A stretch of 64,000 nt of DNA from Sphingobacteriales bacterium (GTDB lineage Bacteria > Bacteroidota > Bacteroidia > Chitinophagales > UBA2359). The stretch lies in the NCBI GenBank assembly GCA_016711295.1, contig JADJTE010000009.1, positions 136,165 through 200,164 of the forward strand, written 5' to 3'. Positions 18,911 through 29,200 of this stretch are shown here, piece by piece. The notes under the pieces were generated by a model that was not told the origin of the DNA, did no database searches, and worked only from the letters and a program-made list of their open reading frames with translations. How positions within the stretch are numbered: the stretch's first letter is position 1; every line of letters starts with the position of its first letter. The position numbers and the translations under genes are program-made.

Positions 18911-19304
18911 GCAAAGTATCTACCAACCTCGCTATATCGGCATACGTATTTTTATACAAACCCACATCGCTGCCATAGGGGTCGCTTATATCCCATACAC
19001 GCACTATATTAGGCGATATTTGCCATTCCGCGCCCAATGTATCGGCTATTTCTTGGGTCATTGCCACCCACATAGTTACGTCGATGGGTGCGGGCTGCGG
19101 CAACGCTTGGGCTTGGTGTTCTGATAAGGATATTTGCCCCAACTCCTTGACTGCCCACTTAGCCGCTTCTGATACTGCGCTACCCTCGCGCACGCGCAAG
19201 CCCCACGACGAAAAACGCGCTGCCTCGCCGTAGCGTTTTGCGGCATAATATTGGGCGAAAGGACTGCGGCAGGTATTGCCCCAACAAACGAAAGCGATGT
19301 GCAT
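18885..19304 (-). CDS. Low-molecular-weight protein-tyrosine phosphatase family protein
   Basis: A 139-residue cytoplasmic phosphatase of the LMW-PTP/ArsC fold. The P-loop VCWGNTCRSPFAQ near the N-terminus matches C(X)5R with Cys7 as nucleophile, and DPYGSD near residue 111 supplies the general acid Asp of the DP loop. Such enzymes dephosphorylate tyrosine kinases of exopolysaccharide export or small substrates; no partner kinase is present here. The frame is intact. Its 3' end overlaps the convergent phosphodiesterase gene by 26 bases. Confidence 0.85.
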   Translation of the reverse strand: MHIAFVCWGNTCRSPFAQYYAAKRYGEAARFSSWGLRVREGSAVSEAAKWAVKELGQISLSEHQAQALPQPAPIDVTMWVAMTQEIADTLGAEWQISPNIVRVWDISDPYGSDVGLYKNTYADIARLVDTLLMEQFAGR

Positions 19305-19329
19305 AGTTAATGATATTATTTATAGAACG

Positions 19330-19361
19330 CAAAGTTATAGTCTCTCGCTGCTATGGACAAA
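19330..19361 (-). promoter_or_regulatory. Promoter of the LMW-PTP gene (minus strand)
   Basis: Minus-strand TAACTTTG (plus 19330-19337) with TTTG 20 bases upstream (plus CAAA 19358-19361), matching the -7/-33 pair. Confidence 0.65.
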
Positions 19362-19495
19362 GTTGTTGCTATATGCGCAAGCAAGACAAAAAAGTTGTAT
19401 TAAATAGCTATACACGTTTAAAAAATGGTTAATTTAGCGCGTCTATTTTATCATTAATGCTCAATCCCTATTAAATTAGCCCCCTTTTATCACCT

Positions 19496-20362
19496 ATGTA
19501 CCGCTTATTACTCCTTATTTGCCTGTGTATTTGCACAGTAAGCGTTCAGGCGCAAAAAAAGCAAGACAATAAAAAACAAGAAAATAAAAAGCTAGACGAG
19601 AAAAAGAATAAAGCCGCCAAAACTCGCGACCAGCGACCCGTTTCGTCGTCGTCTGCCAAAGATAAGGCTTCGCCACCCAAGACAGACTATGTGTCGTTCA
19701 AGACCGATAGCTTGATAAAGCTAAAAGATTCGCCCAAAATAGAAGTGGTCGAAATAGTAGAGTATATGAGTCAAGGGCAACGTCCGGGTCTAAAAGTCAT
19801 GATACCATCGGGCAATACCGAATCGATAGAAAAATCGTGGAAAGACTATATCAAAATTTTCAAAGGCAAGACGAAAAAGGGCAAAGACGAATATTTTACG
19901 GACAATGCTACCCTGCTGCGCCTAAGTAGCAACCCAATAGATATTTATTCGCGGGTAGAGGAAACTGCTAATGGTACGAGCCTCAAAGCATTTTTTGACT
20001 TGGGGGGTGCCTACCTAAGCAGCAAAAACAATGCCGACAAGTACCCGATAGGCGAAGCTATATTGCGCGATTTTGCCGCCCAACAAGCCCACAAAGGATT
20101 AAGTATTCGCCTCGACAAGGAAGGGTCCAAATTATCACGGCTTGCTGATGCCCGAAAAGCCGCCGAAATTGAACAGCAAAGCTTGGAATTGGATATAGAG
20201 CGCATGAAAGAGACCATCAGGCAGCACGAGCAAACGATTGAAAAAAGTAAAGCCGCCAAAAATCAATTGGACCTCGAACTACAACGCCAAATAACCCAAG
20301 TAGAACAAATCAAAAAGGATATGAAATCGTTGGGCGAAGCCCCCAGAAAGCCCAATCCATAG
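19496..20362 (+). CDS. Exported hypothetical protein with C-terminal coiled coil
   Basis: A 288-residue protein I cannot assign. Signal peptide MYRLLLLICLCICTVSVQAQ, then a Lys/Asn/Glu-rich low-complexity linker (residues 20-60) and a folded middle region (KIEVVEIVEYMSQGQRPGLKVMIPSG, DNATLLRLSSNPIDIYSRVEE). The last ~70 residues form a long heptad-like helix (LELDIERMKETIRQHEQTIEK). It probably sits in the periplasm. The frame is intact and the gene ends 36 bases before a strong terminator, so it is likely monocistronic. Confidence 0.6.
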   Translation: MYRLLLLICLCICTVSVQAQKKQDNKKQENKKLDEKKNKAAKTRDQRPVSSSSAKDKASPPKTDYVSFKTDSLIKLKDSPKIEVVEIVEYMSQGQRPGLKVMIPSGNTESIEKSWKDYIKIFKGKTKKGKDEYFTDNATLLRLSSNPIDIYSRVEETANGTSLKAFFDLGGAYLSSKNNADKYPIGEAILRDFAAQQAHKGLSIRLDKEGSKLSRLADARKAAEIEQQSLELDIERMKETIRQHEQTIEKSKAAKNQLDLELQRQITQVEQIKKDMKSLGEAPRKPNP

Positions 20363-20398
20363 AAAAGATTGCATGTTGTGTGCAATTCTCAATAATCT

Positions 20399-20443
20399 AA
20401 GCGCGTTGTTTCCTCCTCGCCATAGGGAACAACGCGCTTTTTC
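20399..20443 (+). terminator. Rho-independent terminator
   Basis: Perfect 12-bp stem AAGCGCGTTGTT (20399-20410) with AACAACGCGCTT (20428-20439), 17-base loop, then TTTTTCT. It ends exactly where the convergent hemF stop codon begins. Confidence 0.85.
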
Positions 20444-21157
20444 TTATGGCTGCGCCCAATCGATACCTTTGCGTAGTAGGGCGCGTGTTTGCGCTTCGGG
20501 GCTATCGGGCTGTATGGGTAGATTGTAGTACCAATTGGCTTGGGTGGGTGGCTCATCAAGATAGATTCGATTCGTCCATCGGTTTCTAAGCCAAATTTAG
20601 TACCTGCGTCGTACACCAAATTAAATTCGACATAGCGCCCACGTCGGACGAGTTGCCATGTTTTTTCTGCTTCTGTATAGGGCGCGTTGCGATATAGTTG
20701 GGCATAATGAGCATAGATAGGCACTAAACTGCGTCCGACTGCTAAGGTATATTCTAAGATATGTTGTTTTCCGCCCTCGGTCAGTCGGTCGAAAAATATG
20801 CCGCCTATGCCGCGCGTTTCTTGTCGGTGTTTGAGGTAAAAATAATTGTCTGCCCAGGTTTTGGGGGTGCAGCACGATTGATACGCCCGTAGCATAAAAC
20901 GAGCTATCTTGTGGCAATTGTAGGTGGTGCGTCAGGGCATCGGCTAAAACGCCATGTACTGCCGAAAAATTAACACCGCCTTTTTCAAAAACATCGCCAT
21001 CGGTAATAACGCGCGTGCGACCGCCACCGCCGCCTGGTCGCTCCCATGTATCTTCATGAAAACGCGCCTTGCCGTCTATTGCCTCCAATCCAGTACAAAT
21101 TTCGTCTTGCAGTATTTGATAATACTCCGCAATGGTTTCGGGGCTTGGTAAGTTCAT
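20444..21157 (-). CDS. hemF: Coproporphyrinogen III oxidase, aerobic, with an internal deletion of about 68 residues
   Basis: HemF converts coproporphyrinogen III to protoporphyrinogen IX in heme synthesis. The N-terminal half is normal (ERPGGGGGRTRVITDGDVFE, GVNFSAVHG) up to VSIVLHP. The sequence then jumps to KTWADNYFYLKHRQETRGIG and GGIFFDRL, followed by RRGRYVEFNLVYDAGTKFGL and ESILMS. The usual segment in between, with NPYVPTxHxN and the WWFGGG region carrying catalytic residues, is absent. The product would be ~237 residues against about 300 in the family. The two sides are also in different frames. A further indel near the 3' end, once corrected, restores NWYYNLPIQPDSPEAQ and TAA at 20444. 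Either inactive or an assembly collapse. Confidence 0.8.
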
Positions 21158-21196
21158 ACTTAGTAATGCTAAATTTGATAGAGAGAATTAATTTCT

Positions 21197-21218
21197 GAGG
21201 CGAATATTGATTCGCCTC
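21197..21218. promoter_or_regulatory. Leader hairpin of hemF
   Basis: GAGGCGAAT / ATTCGCCTC, a perfect 9-bp stem with a 4-base loop, inside the ~130-base leader between the hemF promoter and its ATG at 21157. Flanking GATAGAG and CTCTATC can pair as an alternative structure. It could affect translation or transcript stability; no T-run follows. Confidence 0.4.
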
Positions 21219-21289
21219 TATCTCTCGCTTGCATGCTCCTGCTGGAATTACAAACAATCCGTTTTGCCATTGTGCCTACAATAACGGGG

Positions 21290-21321
21290 CAAAGGTACTT
21301 CATTTTTTGGACTTGACCAAA
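21290..21321 (-). promoter_or_regulatory. Promoter of hemF (minus strand)
   Basis: Minus-strand TACCTTTG (plus 21290-21297) and TTTG 20 bases upstream (plus CAAA 21318-21321). Confidence 0.65.
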
Positions 21322-21364
21322 TCGGCTATTCCCAACACATAGTCATTTCAATTAAAGATATTGT

Positions 21365-21742
21365 TTATCTGAAAACTCTACAGATTTTCATCGCACTATG
21401 CTCATCTTTACAGAACTTGAAAACAGACTCTATCGCCATTCGTTGCATATACATTTCCCAAATTAGTTTTGCCATTTCTAAGCCAGTAATAGCCAGACTT
21501 GTGAGCAGTAACATGTCACCGCTGGATACCTTTTTCCCATTACTTTGATAAAATGTAACCCTCAAAACCGAATAGATATTGCCGTTTATTTCTACTGTGT
21601 TCCACTCAAAAATGCCTTTGGCGTTTTTATAGGTCTTTTTTTTGAAGCTAATGCGGTCATACATCACTTCGTCGCCTTTCAAAAAGCGTTGATTTTTTAA
21701 TTTTAGGCATCTTTCTATTCCTTTCGCCAGCCGCTTCCACCC
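21365..21742 (-). pseudogene. Transposase remnant (IS4-like DDE, C-terminal fragment)
   Basis: An open frame of about 125 codons reading WKRLAKGIERCLKLKN ... LKGDEVMYDRISFKK ... VLRVTFYQSNGKKV ... LLLTSLAITGLEMAK and WEMYMQRMAIESVFKFCKD. The last two blocks are typical of the end of IS4-type transposases: a LLLTNL-like strand, then Y-x-x-R-x-x-IE-x-x-FKFxK with the catalytic Glu in IES. The N-terminal two-thirds, with the catalytic Asp residues, is missing and no inverted repeats are clear. It abuts the stop codon of the PD40 protein gene, so the insertion may have shortened that gene. Confidence 0.65.
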
Positions 21743-21745
21743 CTA

Positions 21746-24700
21746 CTATGGCGATTGCGTCACGGTAAGACTGCCGTTGCCCTCGGTCTGCCACAATACC
21801 TGCACTTGCCGTGCCTTGCCCCGATAAGATAATGCCACCCGTCGCTGCCCAACTAAACGTAGCATTGGGCGGTATAGTTGATGTGATAGTATATGTTTGC
21901 ACTTCGCCGTTACATATATTGTCGTCGCCGCTTATCGTAGGTGTGGGCGCACTATTAGGTGTTTCCCAAATATCGATATTATCCAAATAAATTCGATTGC
22001 CACCGCCGTTGATATTCTCAAACACCAACTGAATCACCTGCCCTGCAAAAGGCGTTAAGTCAATACATTCCGTGCGCCATTGCGAGCAATTAGTGGGGCT
22101 GAATGGCGTAGTTTGGTCGGCTACGGTAGCCAAATCGCTGCCTATTTTTATATAAACGATTTGCGAAACGCCGTCGCAGGTAATAGCACGCACGCGCAAA
22201 CCATCGGACAAGACCTCGCTATAACGGCTATATGCCACGTCGAAATGCAAGTTAGCCACTGCCATATTGCTCAAATCGACCGTGCGACTCAATGCGTCGA
22301 TAGTACTCAGATTGTTTTGGTAATTATTCGCTACGGCTACACCTCCGCCGCAGGGGTCGCCGCTTTGGGCTTGCCACTGCACAGCATCGTTGCCGCCATT
22401 TTGGTTTATCCAAGCCGCAATACCGCTCTGAAAACTCTCTGATAAGGTATGCGCAATATGTTGTGCATTATCGTCGGGATAGGCATCGTATAGGTCGGTT
22501 GTACCGTCGCTGTCGGTGTCTATTGTTTTCAGGTAATTGAGCAGGTTAGTAAGTGCAGTAGGTGCATTGGTGGGCGAAGGCAGCCCTGCTTGGTTCAGTT
22601 CGCTCTCACGTGGCATGACGAGGCAAATCCTTATCTCGCCGGGCACGAAACTGAGCCATACGCGCTCGCGCACAATGCCTTTGTTGTTTCGTCCGTCAGT
22701 TGCCAAGTCATAGCGCGGTTGGCAGGCACTACTGCCGCTACCGAGCCATCGATAGCCAAATTTTGGCTGCCTTGTGCGCCTGTGCTGGGCGGGTTGTAGC
22801 GCGTAGCTATGTCGTCGTGTAGCCAACGCGCTAATACGCGCCGCCCTGCCGACGGGCTTGACATATCGCCAATACCGCGCAATTGGTCGCCTTGCAAATA
22901 TTGCAGGTATTTTACTTCGTAAATATTGCTTGGGTAAGCGGGGTTCGTGGTTTGGTGAGTGCTACCCCATATTTTCAGGTTAAAGGGCTGTTGGCGGTCT
23001 TTATCGTCTCGGCTCGTAACATCGCGGACGGCAGTAATAGCTAAGTTGTTGCGGCGCAAAAATCGCTGCACGTCAGCTACGGGCACACCAGCAGTAGCAA
23101 ATAGGGCTTGGTCGGCTGCGTTAAGTGTAGGCGTATTGAGTGTAGGCGTAGCAGGGCGCGGACGGACACGCACCTCCACGGGATACGTTTCCCACAACAC
23201 ACCGCTATACGACGCGGCTACGTCGGGTGTCCAATACGTCACCGTTTTGCTGATACCCGCGCCTGTGATAGGTGCCCCCGCCGTAAAGTAGCCTCCACCG
23301 CTGGGCACGAGCAGTTTGATTCGGAATTGGTAGCGGCTAATGGGTTGTGCTGTCGTGCCCTCGTTGCTATCCTCGCGGGTTTCGGCGGTATGTACTGCCA
23401 ATATACTTCCATTTGATAGCTGCACGGGATTGCGATACAAACCCGAATGGTTAGCCGAAGGCGCGTCGTCGGGCGAGCGCGTGTCGGGGTGTGTAATATA
23501 GGTAAATGTGGCATCTTCGGGCGAGGTGCCAAGCGGCATTAACATACTATAAATCATACCTGATGCGTGGCTGCCAAACTCGCCACATTCGGTGGCATAA
23601 TACAGGCCTGGCGTAGTGGGCGATTCTTGCATGTGGTGGGTAGCTCTGACGGTGTTGGGCGTATAAGCCATAGAGCTGTTATATTCTACCAAGTTGGGGT
23701 CGTTGGTAAAATTATGGATAAAATAATTGCCGCCTAATTCATGCCGCCCTATATGGTTGATGGTTTCCAATTCGTGCCCATTTTCGTTAATCATCCAAGC
23801 ATTAAAAATATTAAAATCCTGCGGATTGGTATTTGCCCATTGTGGCAGGCTCAGTAGGTCGGTGCGCGAGGCGCGTGGTTCGGGAAATACTTCTATATCG
23901 GGCAAAATACTGCTCATAGCAGCCCCCGCCGACTCGTTGGCATAGTTAAACGTACCGTAGCCCGTACTACTCACAATATCAGCATCGGCTTGTTGGTCGC
24001 GTTTTAGGTGGTCCCAGCGCGTAAATATAATGCGCCCGTAGCTATCGATAAACGGCGTAAAATCGCCTGATGGCGAGTGTGTCAGCATTTCCAAGTTGCT
24101 TGGGTCGTTGGGGCAAGCATTGGGGTTGATGCGCCACAGCCCCGTCACGACGGGAGCCGATTCGTATTCGTCGTGCTGCGGGTATAGGTGTGCTTGTATT
24201 GCCAAGCCACGTGGGCGGTCTGAACAAAAGATGATGCGGTCGTCGGTGCCATAGATGGGCTGGATATTGTTGTATTCGGCGGGTTGCTGGCTGATATGGT
24301 TAATGACAGGAGTATCATTTTCGCCCAAGCCCGTTATCTCATAAATCTGCCAGCGGTGAGATGTCACTTGCCATTGTTGGGTAGGTGCGCCTATCGCCAT
24401 ACTAAACAAGGCTTTTTGTCCGTCCCAATGCACGTGCGGGTCGCGGACGGCAATGGCGTTGCTACCTTGTTGCCCCGTGGTGCCATAGCCTGCCAAGGCG
24501 GTCAGGTTTTTGAGTGTGCCGTTGGGGTAACGAATATATAAATCGCCACCGCGTGGTGCGGCATAAATATTGGCTTGGTGGTTGCCAAATGTCTCCATTG
24601 ATGTACCGAATCCGTAGGGGTTGGGTACTTGGGTGCAAAACATAATAGGATTGGCGGGCAGGCTCTGCCCCAAGGCGGGATTAACGGCAAGGGCTAAGGC

Positions 24701-24766
24701 AAATATCGCCAAGCCTTGAAGCAAGCACAAGCCGCAAGAAGTGGAGTGGGTGTATAGAACTGACAT
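21746..24766 (-). CDS. Large secreted PD40/HzsA-like protein with one c-type heme motif and PKD-like end (three frameshifts)
   Basis: About 1000 residues from ATG 24766, with signal peptide (ending NPALGQS). The N-terminal two-thirds resembles the hydrazine-synthase-alpha/PD40 family: PRGGDLYIRYPNGT, DPHVHWDGQKALFSMA, YGTDDRIIFCSDRPRG, YGRIIFTRWDHLKRDQ. Frame corrections near 22655 and 22605 give ERVWLSFVPGEIR followed by C-x-x-C-H, as in heme-binding members. Downstream are a DTDSDGTTDLYDAYPDD calcium-binding repeat, a jelly-roll domain (SFQSGIAAWINQNGG) and a PKD-like end (FSWAATGGIILSGQGT). Correcting one more base near 21780 gives a stop at 21746. Relatives occur outside anammox bacteria, so hydrazine synthesis should not be assumed; a periplasmic or surface redox role is inferred. 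Confidence 0.55.
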
Positions 24767-24886
24767 ACAAAATAAGGTAAAAAAGCCGTCGACACAATGA
24801 TAGCGGTTAATACGTGTGCAAATATAACCTAAATAGGTGGTTTTGCGACAAAATAAGCATTTTTTTATCCATATTGGCGTGGGCGT

Positions 24887-24920
24887 AAAAAAAATCCCCA
24901 GCTTCATGCGAAGTTGGGGA
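24887..24920 (-). terminator. Rho-independent terminator (minus strand)
   Basis: Read on the minus strand, TCCCCAACTTC and GAAGCTGGGGA form an 11-bp stem (one G-T) with loop GCAT and eight T's, 23 bases beyond the desaturase stop. Confidence 0.9.
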
Positions 24921-24942
24921 CTCAGTAAGGTATATTTCCTTT

Positions 24943-25981
24943 CTATTTTTTGAGACGTTTGCGGGCATGTTCGGCAAAGGATACCATTTTTTGCTGCTGT
25001 GCGTCCCATAGATTGGCATTAATCGTGCCGAGGCTTTGCACAAATGACAAATAAACAGCATGTTTTCGGAACATTTCGTTTTCCCTAAAACAAGCAGGTA
25101 GGTTATAATTGGGTATGATAGGGCAAAGGTGGTGTATATGGTGATAACCTATATTGCCTGTCAGCCAATGCCCTATACGCGGCAGGTCGTAGAAAGTGCT
25201 ACCGCGGATAGATGATATGAGCGAATCCCAATTATTGACAGTGCTTTTGTAAATATGCTCATATTGGTGCTGTATATAAAAAACCACAGCGCGTAACTGC
25301 CAAAAACATAAGGTTGATGAACTGAACAGCCAAAAACTTGAAGCCTAAAAGATAGGTCAGCGCGGCATATAACACTACAAAAAAGATATTGCTGTAAGTG
25401 ACATTGCTGCGCACATTGCGGAAATAACTTTCTTTTAAAAAGGCAAACCTATTATAGACCACTACATAAATAAAGCCACCAATAGTGAACAAATACAAGG
25501 GATTCCTGTAAATGCGATACCATAACTTGCGCCCCCACGAGAGTTCTTCGTATTGTTCGGTGGTTAGACATTCAATGTCGCCGTAGTCCGAATATTCTAA
25601 TTGGGCGTTGTGCGCATGGTGAAAATTGTGCGACCGCGCCCAATATTTGTAGGGAATGATAGTACAAACACTACAAATAGTGCCAATAATGGTATTTGCT
25701 TTGCGACTCGCCATAAAGGAGCTATGCCCACAATCGTGCTGAATAATAAACACCCGCCCCAACAAAAAGCCATTGAGTAGGGCCACGGCTATAACTATCC
25801 ATACCGAAATATCGAATAAAAAGTATTGTGCTACCCAAAGCGCGAGAAAAAACCCGAAGCTATCAGCCATCTGTATAATAGCTTTGCGGGTACTCGGAAT
25901 TTGGTATTTTTTTACTTTTTCCTGCCAATTCTTAAAGTCATTGCGCAGTTCTTCAAAATTATAATGCATATTAGGTATCAT
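24943..25981 (-). CDS. Membrane fatty acid desaturase (one frameshift)
   Basis: Di-iron acyl-lipid/acyl-CoA desaturase of about 346 residues, starting at ATG 25981. Histidine boxes: QHDCGHSSF near residue 82, HNFHHAHN near 118 and, after the break, GYHHIHHLCP near 280. Hydrophobic spans surround them (FGFFLALWVAQYFLFDI, VWIVIAVALLNGFLLG, FLAVQFINLMFLAV). The frame breaks near 25270-25290 within the last membrane segment; a one-base correction joins NLMFLAV to FYIQHQYEHIY. Its own promoter and terminator mark it as a single-gene unit. It likely introduces double bonds into membrane acyl chains. Confidence 0.8.
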
Positions 25982-26040
25982 GGGCTAAACAATAGTTTTT
26001 AAAAGATAAATAAAACAATAGCTGCTATTAAAATTTGCCA

Positions 26041-26048
26041 CAAAGGTA
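26041..26048 (-). promoter_or_regulatory. -7 promoter element TACCTTTG (minus strand)
   Basis: Plus strand CAAAGGTA, 60 bases upstream of the desaturase ATG. Confidence 0.6.
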
Positions 26049-26142
26049 GGCAATAAAACCTTTGCTATATGCCAAGCCAAGGGCTTTTTTTTTTGAGCAA
26101 TTGCTTTATACCAAGCAATGAAGTTATGACAATAAAAAAGTA

Positions 26143-26178
26143 AAGTCTATACCTATTGAGCAGAATAGGTATAGACTT
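26143..26178 (-). terminator. Strong hairpin terminator after the alpha-2-macroglobulin gene
   Basis: Perfect 15-bp stem AAGTCTATACCTATT / AATAGGTATAGACTT with a 6-base loop. On the minus strand it is followed by a T-rich tract (TACTTTTTTATT), 35 bases past the stop codon. Confidence 0.85.
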
Positions 26179-26212
26179 GTTAGACTAAAATGGATAATCA
26201 AATATTTGTTGG

Positions 26213-29200
26213 CTACAACACTTTCACCGTGCCCGCGCCGTTATACGAGTGGTATTCGCCCGCATACATCGCATCAGCACTGACGGGTCCCATACGGTAG
26301 TTGCCTAACGATACGGCACGCACAGTATAATAAAAATACTTGGGTTTGTCGGTAGCCGTAGTGAAGAAATTCACGCGGTCGTCTCGAAAGTCTTGGTGGT
26401 CGGGCATACTAGCATCTTTTATCCAAGCCATATCGGTTTGCGAAGTAATGCGTGGGTTTTCGACCTCAAATCCGGCGGGCAATATGTCGGTTACGACCAC
26501 ATTGTTCACGGCACTACTACCCGTAGAAACGAGCGATACTTTGACGACTATCAAGTCGTTTTGTCGGAATGTATTGCCCGCTAAGGGTTTGCCGAAACGG
26601 TCGAAAAATTGCTTGCGCACTTTTAAGAAGTTGTCAACGGGCGTATAGCTGCCGTCGCGCGTCAAACCTTCCATATCCCAGAAGTAGTATAATTTGCCTG
26701 CACCTTGTACGGCGATTTGCACATTACCTGCTTTCCAATCGGCATAGGACAAACGTAGGTCTTGCCCTTTGAAATCAGCTATTTTTTTACCCCCTGCCGA
26801 CACGGTTGCTGTTACATTATTATTGGCATTTAGGCGGGCTAATTTGCCTAATGCCAGCAGCGTATATACCGACTCTTGGGTACTGTGGTAGCGGTCTTTG
26901 CGGAAATCGTCGGTGAGGTGTTTGGTCAGAATAGCTATTTGTGGGTGTTTAGGGTCAGTTTCTATCAAAGCGTTTAGGGCTAAGGCTTTTTGGCGCAGGG
27001 GCGAGTCGAAGGAATTATCGTTGAGCATTTGTGTTGTTTCGCCTCCAAAACTTTCGGGCAGCACTTGTTTGGCTTTTTTGGCATCTCCTGTCAGCGTATA
27101 AGCAGCCGATAGCAAATAACGACCCTCTATACTTAGCAGCGAGTTAGCTTTTGCCTTATAGTAGTTCATCGTTGAGCTTTGAGCTTTGCCCGCCAATGCC
27201 AATACATAGAGCGAATAAGGAATTTCTTTGCGGGCAATTTCGCGGGTTTGTGTCTTGCCCGCCGCATCTTGGTAGCGATAGGTATAGGTTTCGCGAGCGG
27301 TCAATTTTGTTGTACGTAGCGCAACAGCCTATCCAACATTCCTTGATTGACGGCAAAGCCTGCTTTTTGTGCTTCTATCAAGAAATGCGCTGCAAACACA
27401 CTACCCCACCAACTTTCTTCGTCGCCGCCTTGCCAATATACCAAGCCGCCATTAGACAATTGCATGGTATTTAGTTTGCCAATTGCCTCTTGTACGTTCC
27501 AATTCGGATTATTGCTATTGGTGCCAGTAGCTGTGCGGGTGGCAGAGCCGATGGTTTTTGATAGGTCGAAGAAATAGACCTGCGGGAAGGCTTGCGATAC
27601 GGTTTGCTCTACACAGCCGTGAGGATAGCCGATGAGGTATTCTAAGTCGGCGGCAAATTGTGCCAAAGGCGAGCGGCTGATAATAAGTTTTCCGTCTGTA
27701 CTTTCGGGCGTAAAATTGGCAGTCATAGCCAATGCCTCGGTTTTGCCTCCGTCGATAGCTCCGCTACCACTCACCTTTTGCAGCGAGGCGGGCGGGCGCA
27801 CTGTGATGTCTGTTATTTCGCTAAACGTTTCGCCCATCGCATTGGCAGTTACGCTAATCTTTGCTTCGCCTATATCGTCTAAGGCTACCACGCGATACGA
27901 TACGCGTCCTTCTGCATTGGCGGGCAGGTTAGCAGTAGCGGTATTGCTGCCTACTATTGCCAAGGGTCCTTCTACCTTGATGCTCGTTTTGGCTTCGGCG
28001 GCTTTGGCAGTAGTATTGGCAAGCGTCACGGGTATGCTTATCGTGTCGCGGGGGCTAAGGAAGCGCGGCAGCCCGCTTGTAATCACTACGGGGTCGGCTA
28101 CTTTGATATGTGCATCGCTCGAACCAAAACGACTATCCTTATAAGCTACTGCCATCACGCGCAGGTCGCCCGAAAATTGTGGTATATTTACTTCGTAATT
28201 AATCACACCTTTGCTGTCGCTGCGCAGGGTACCACTCCAATACGTCACCAATTTGACGCGCTTGTTCGTCAATGGATTGACGCGCTTCGATAAATCAAAA
28301 CCACCGTCACCACCCGTCAGCATACCATTGCTCACCATTTCGGGGAATAGATAAGGATATATATCGTGCGAAGTGACTTCTAAGGCGCGCTTTTGGTAGA
28401 AAAAGTCGTAGGGCGATGGCGTTTTAGTATTTTTAATTTGCAAGATGCCTTCGTCTACCACAGCTAAGGTCAGCTCGGTATTAGGTTCGGTTTTTACATT
28501 TATTTTTTGTCTTGTTTTTGAGCGGCTCGTTTCGGCGGCAGTGATGGTTATGGGCAGTTGGTTGGCAGTATTTTCGACCATCAATGCCGCATAGCCGTGT
28601 GCTACTGTCAGCGGCACGTTCAGTTCGCGCATAGGTCTGATGAGCGTTGCGGATACAAATACGTTGGGTACTAATTCAACTCCCAAAGGTATTGATATTT
28701 GTTTGGCTTTTTTGTCTGTATCAAAATAGAGATGTTTTATCACGCGGTCGCGCTCTAAGGTAACGAGCAAACGCCCTTCAAAAGGGCAAGTAAAGAGGAT
28801 ATTGGCGGTTTCGCCCACTTTATATTTTTCCTTGTCTAATTCGATTTGTACGCGCCCTTCGCGGTTCACGGCAAAGGAAGTGCTTTCGGTATCGCCGAAT
28901 CGATAGGCATAAAAACTTTTTTTGAGGTATGATTTGCTGCCTAAGCGCGAAATTTGCACTTCGTAGTCGCCTGACGTTGCAGGGGTATAGGCAAATTTGG
29001 TATTTGTACCGCTAATTTTAATGGTTTTATCCACCTCAGTCACATCTTGGCGTTGCGATTCGTAGCTATACCTACCGTTGCCCGAACTTTGAAGCACCGT
29101 TCGCCATTCGTGGCGAATAATTTTTATATTTGCATCGGCACTCATCGTTTTTCCTTCTTTATTAACTACTATCAGCGGAATATTCATCGGGCTGCGCGTT

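Noticed and set aside
21054..21257. Minus-strand open frame reading FVIPAGACKREIEANQYSPQ in the hemF leader
   Set aside because: It overlaps the hemF start in another frame, covers the leader hairpin and has no promoter of its own; judged a chance frame.
21746..24766. Evidence of anammox metabolism from the HzsA-like protein
   Set aside because: Similarity is only to the broad PD40/HZS-alpha-like family; no other hydrazine-pathway genes are present and the genome type is wrong.
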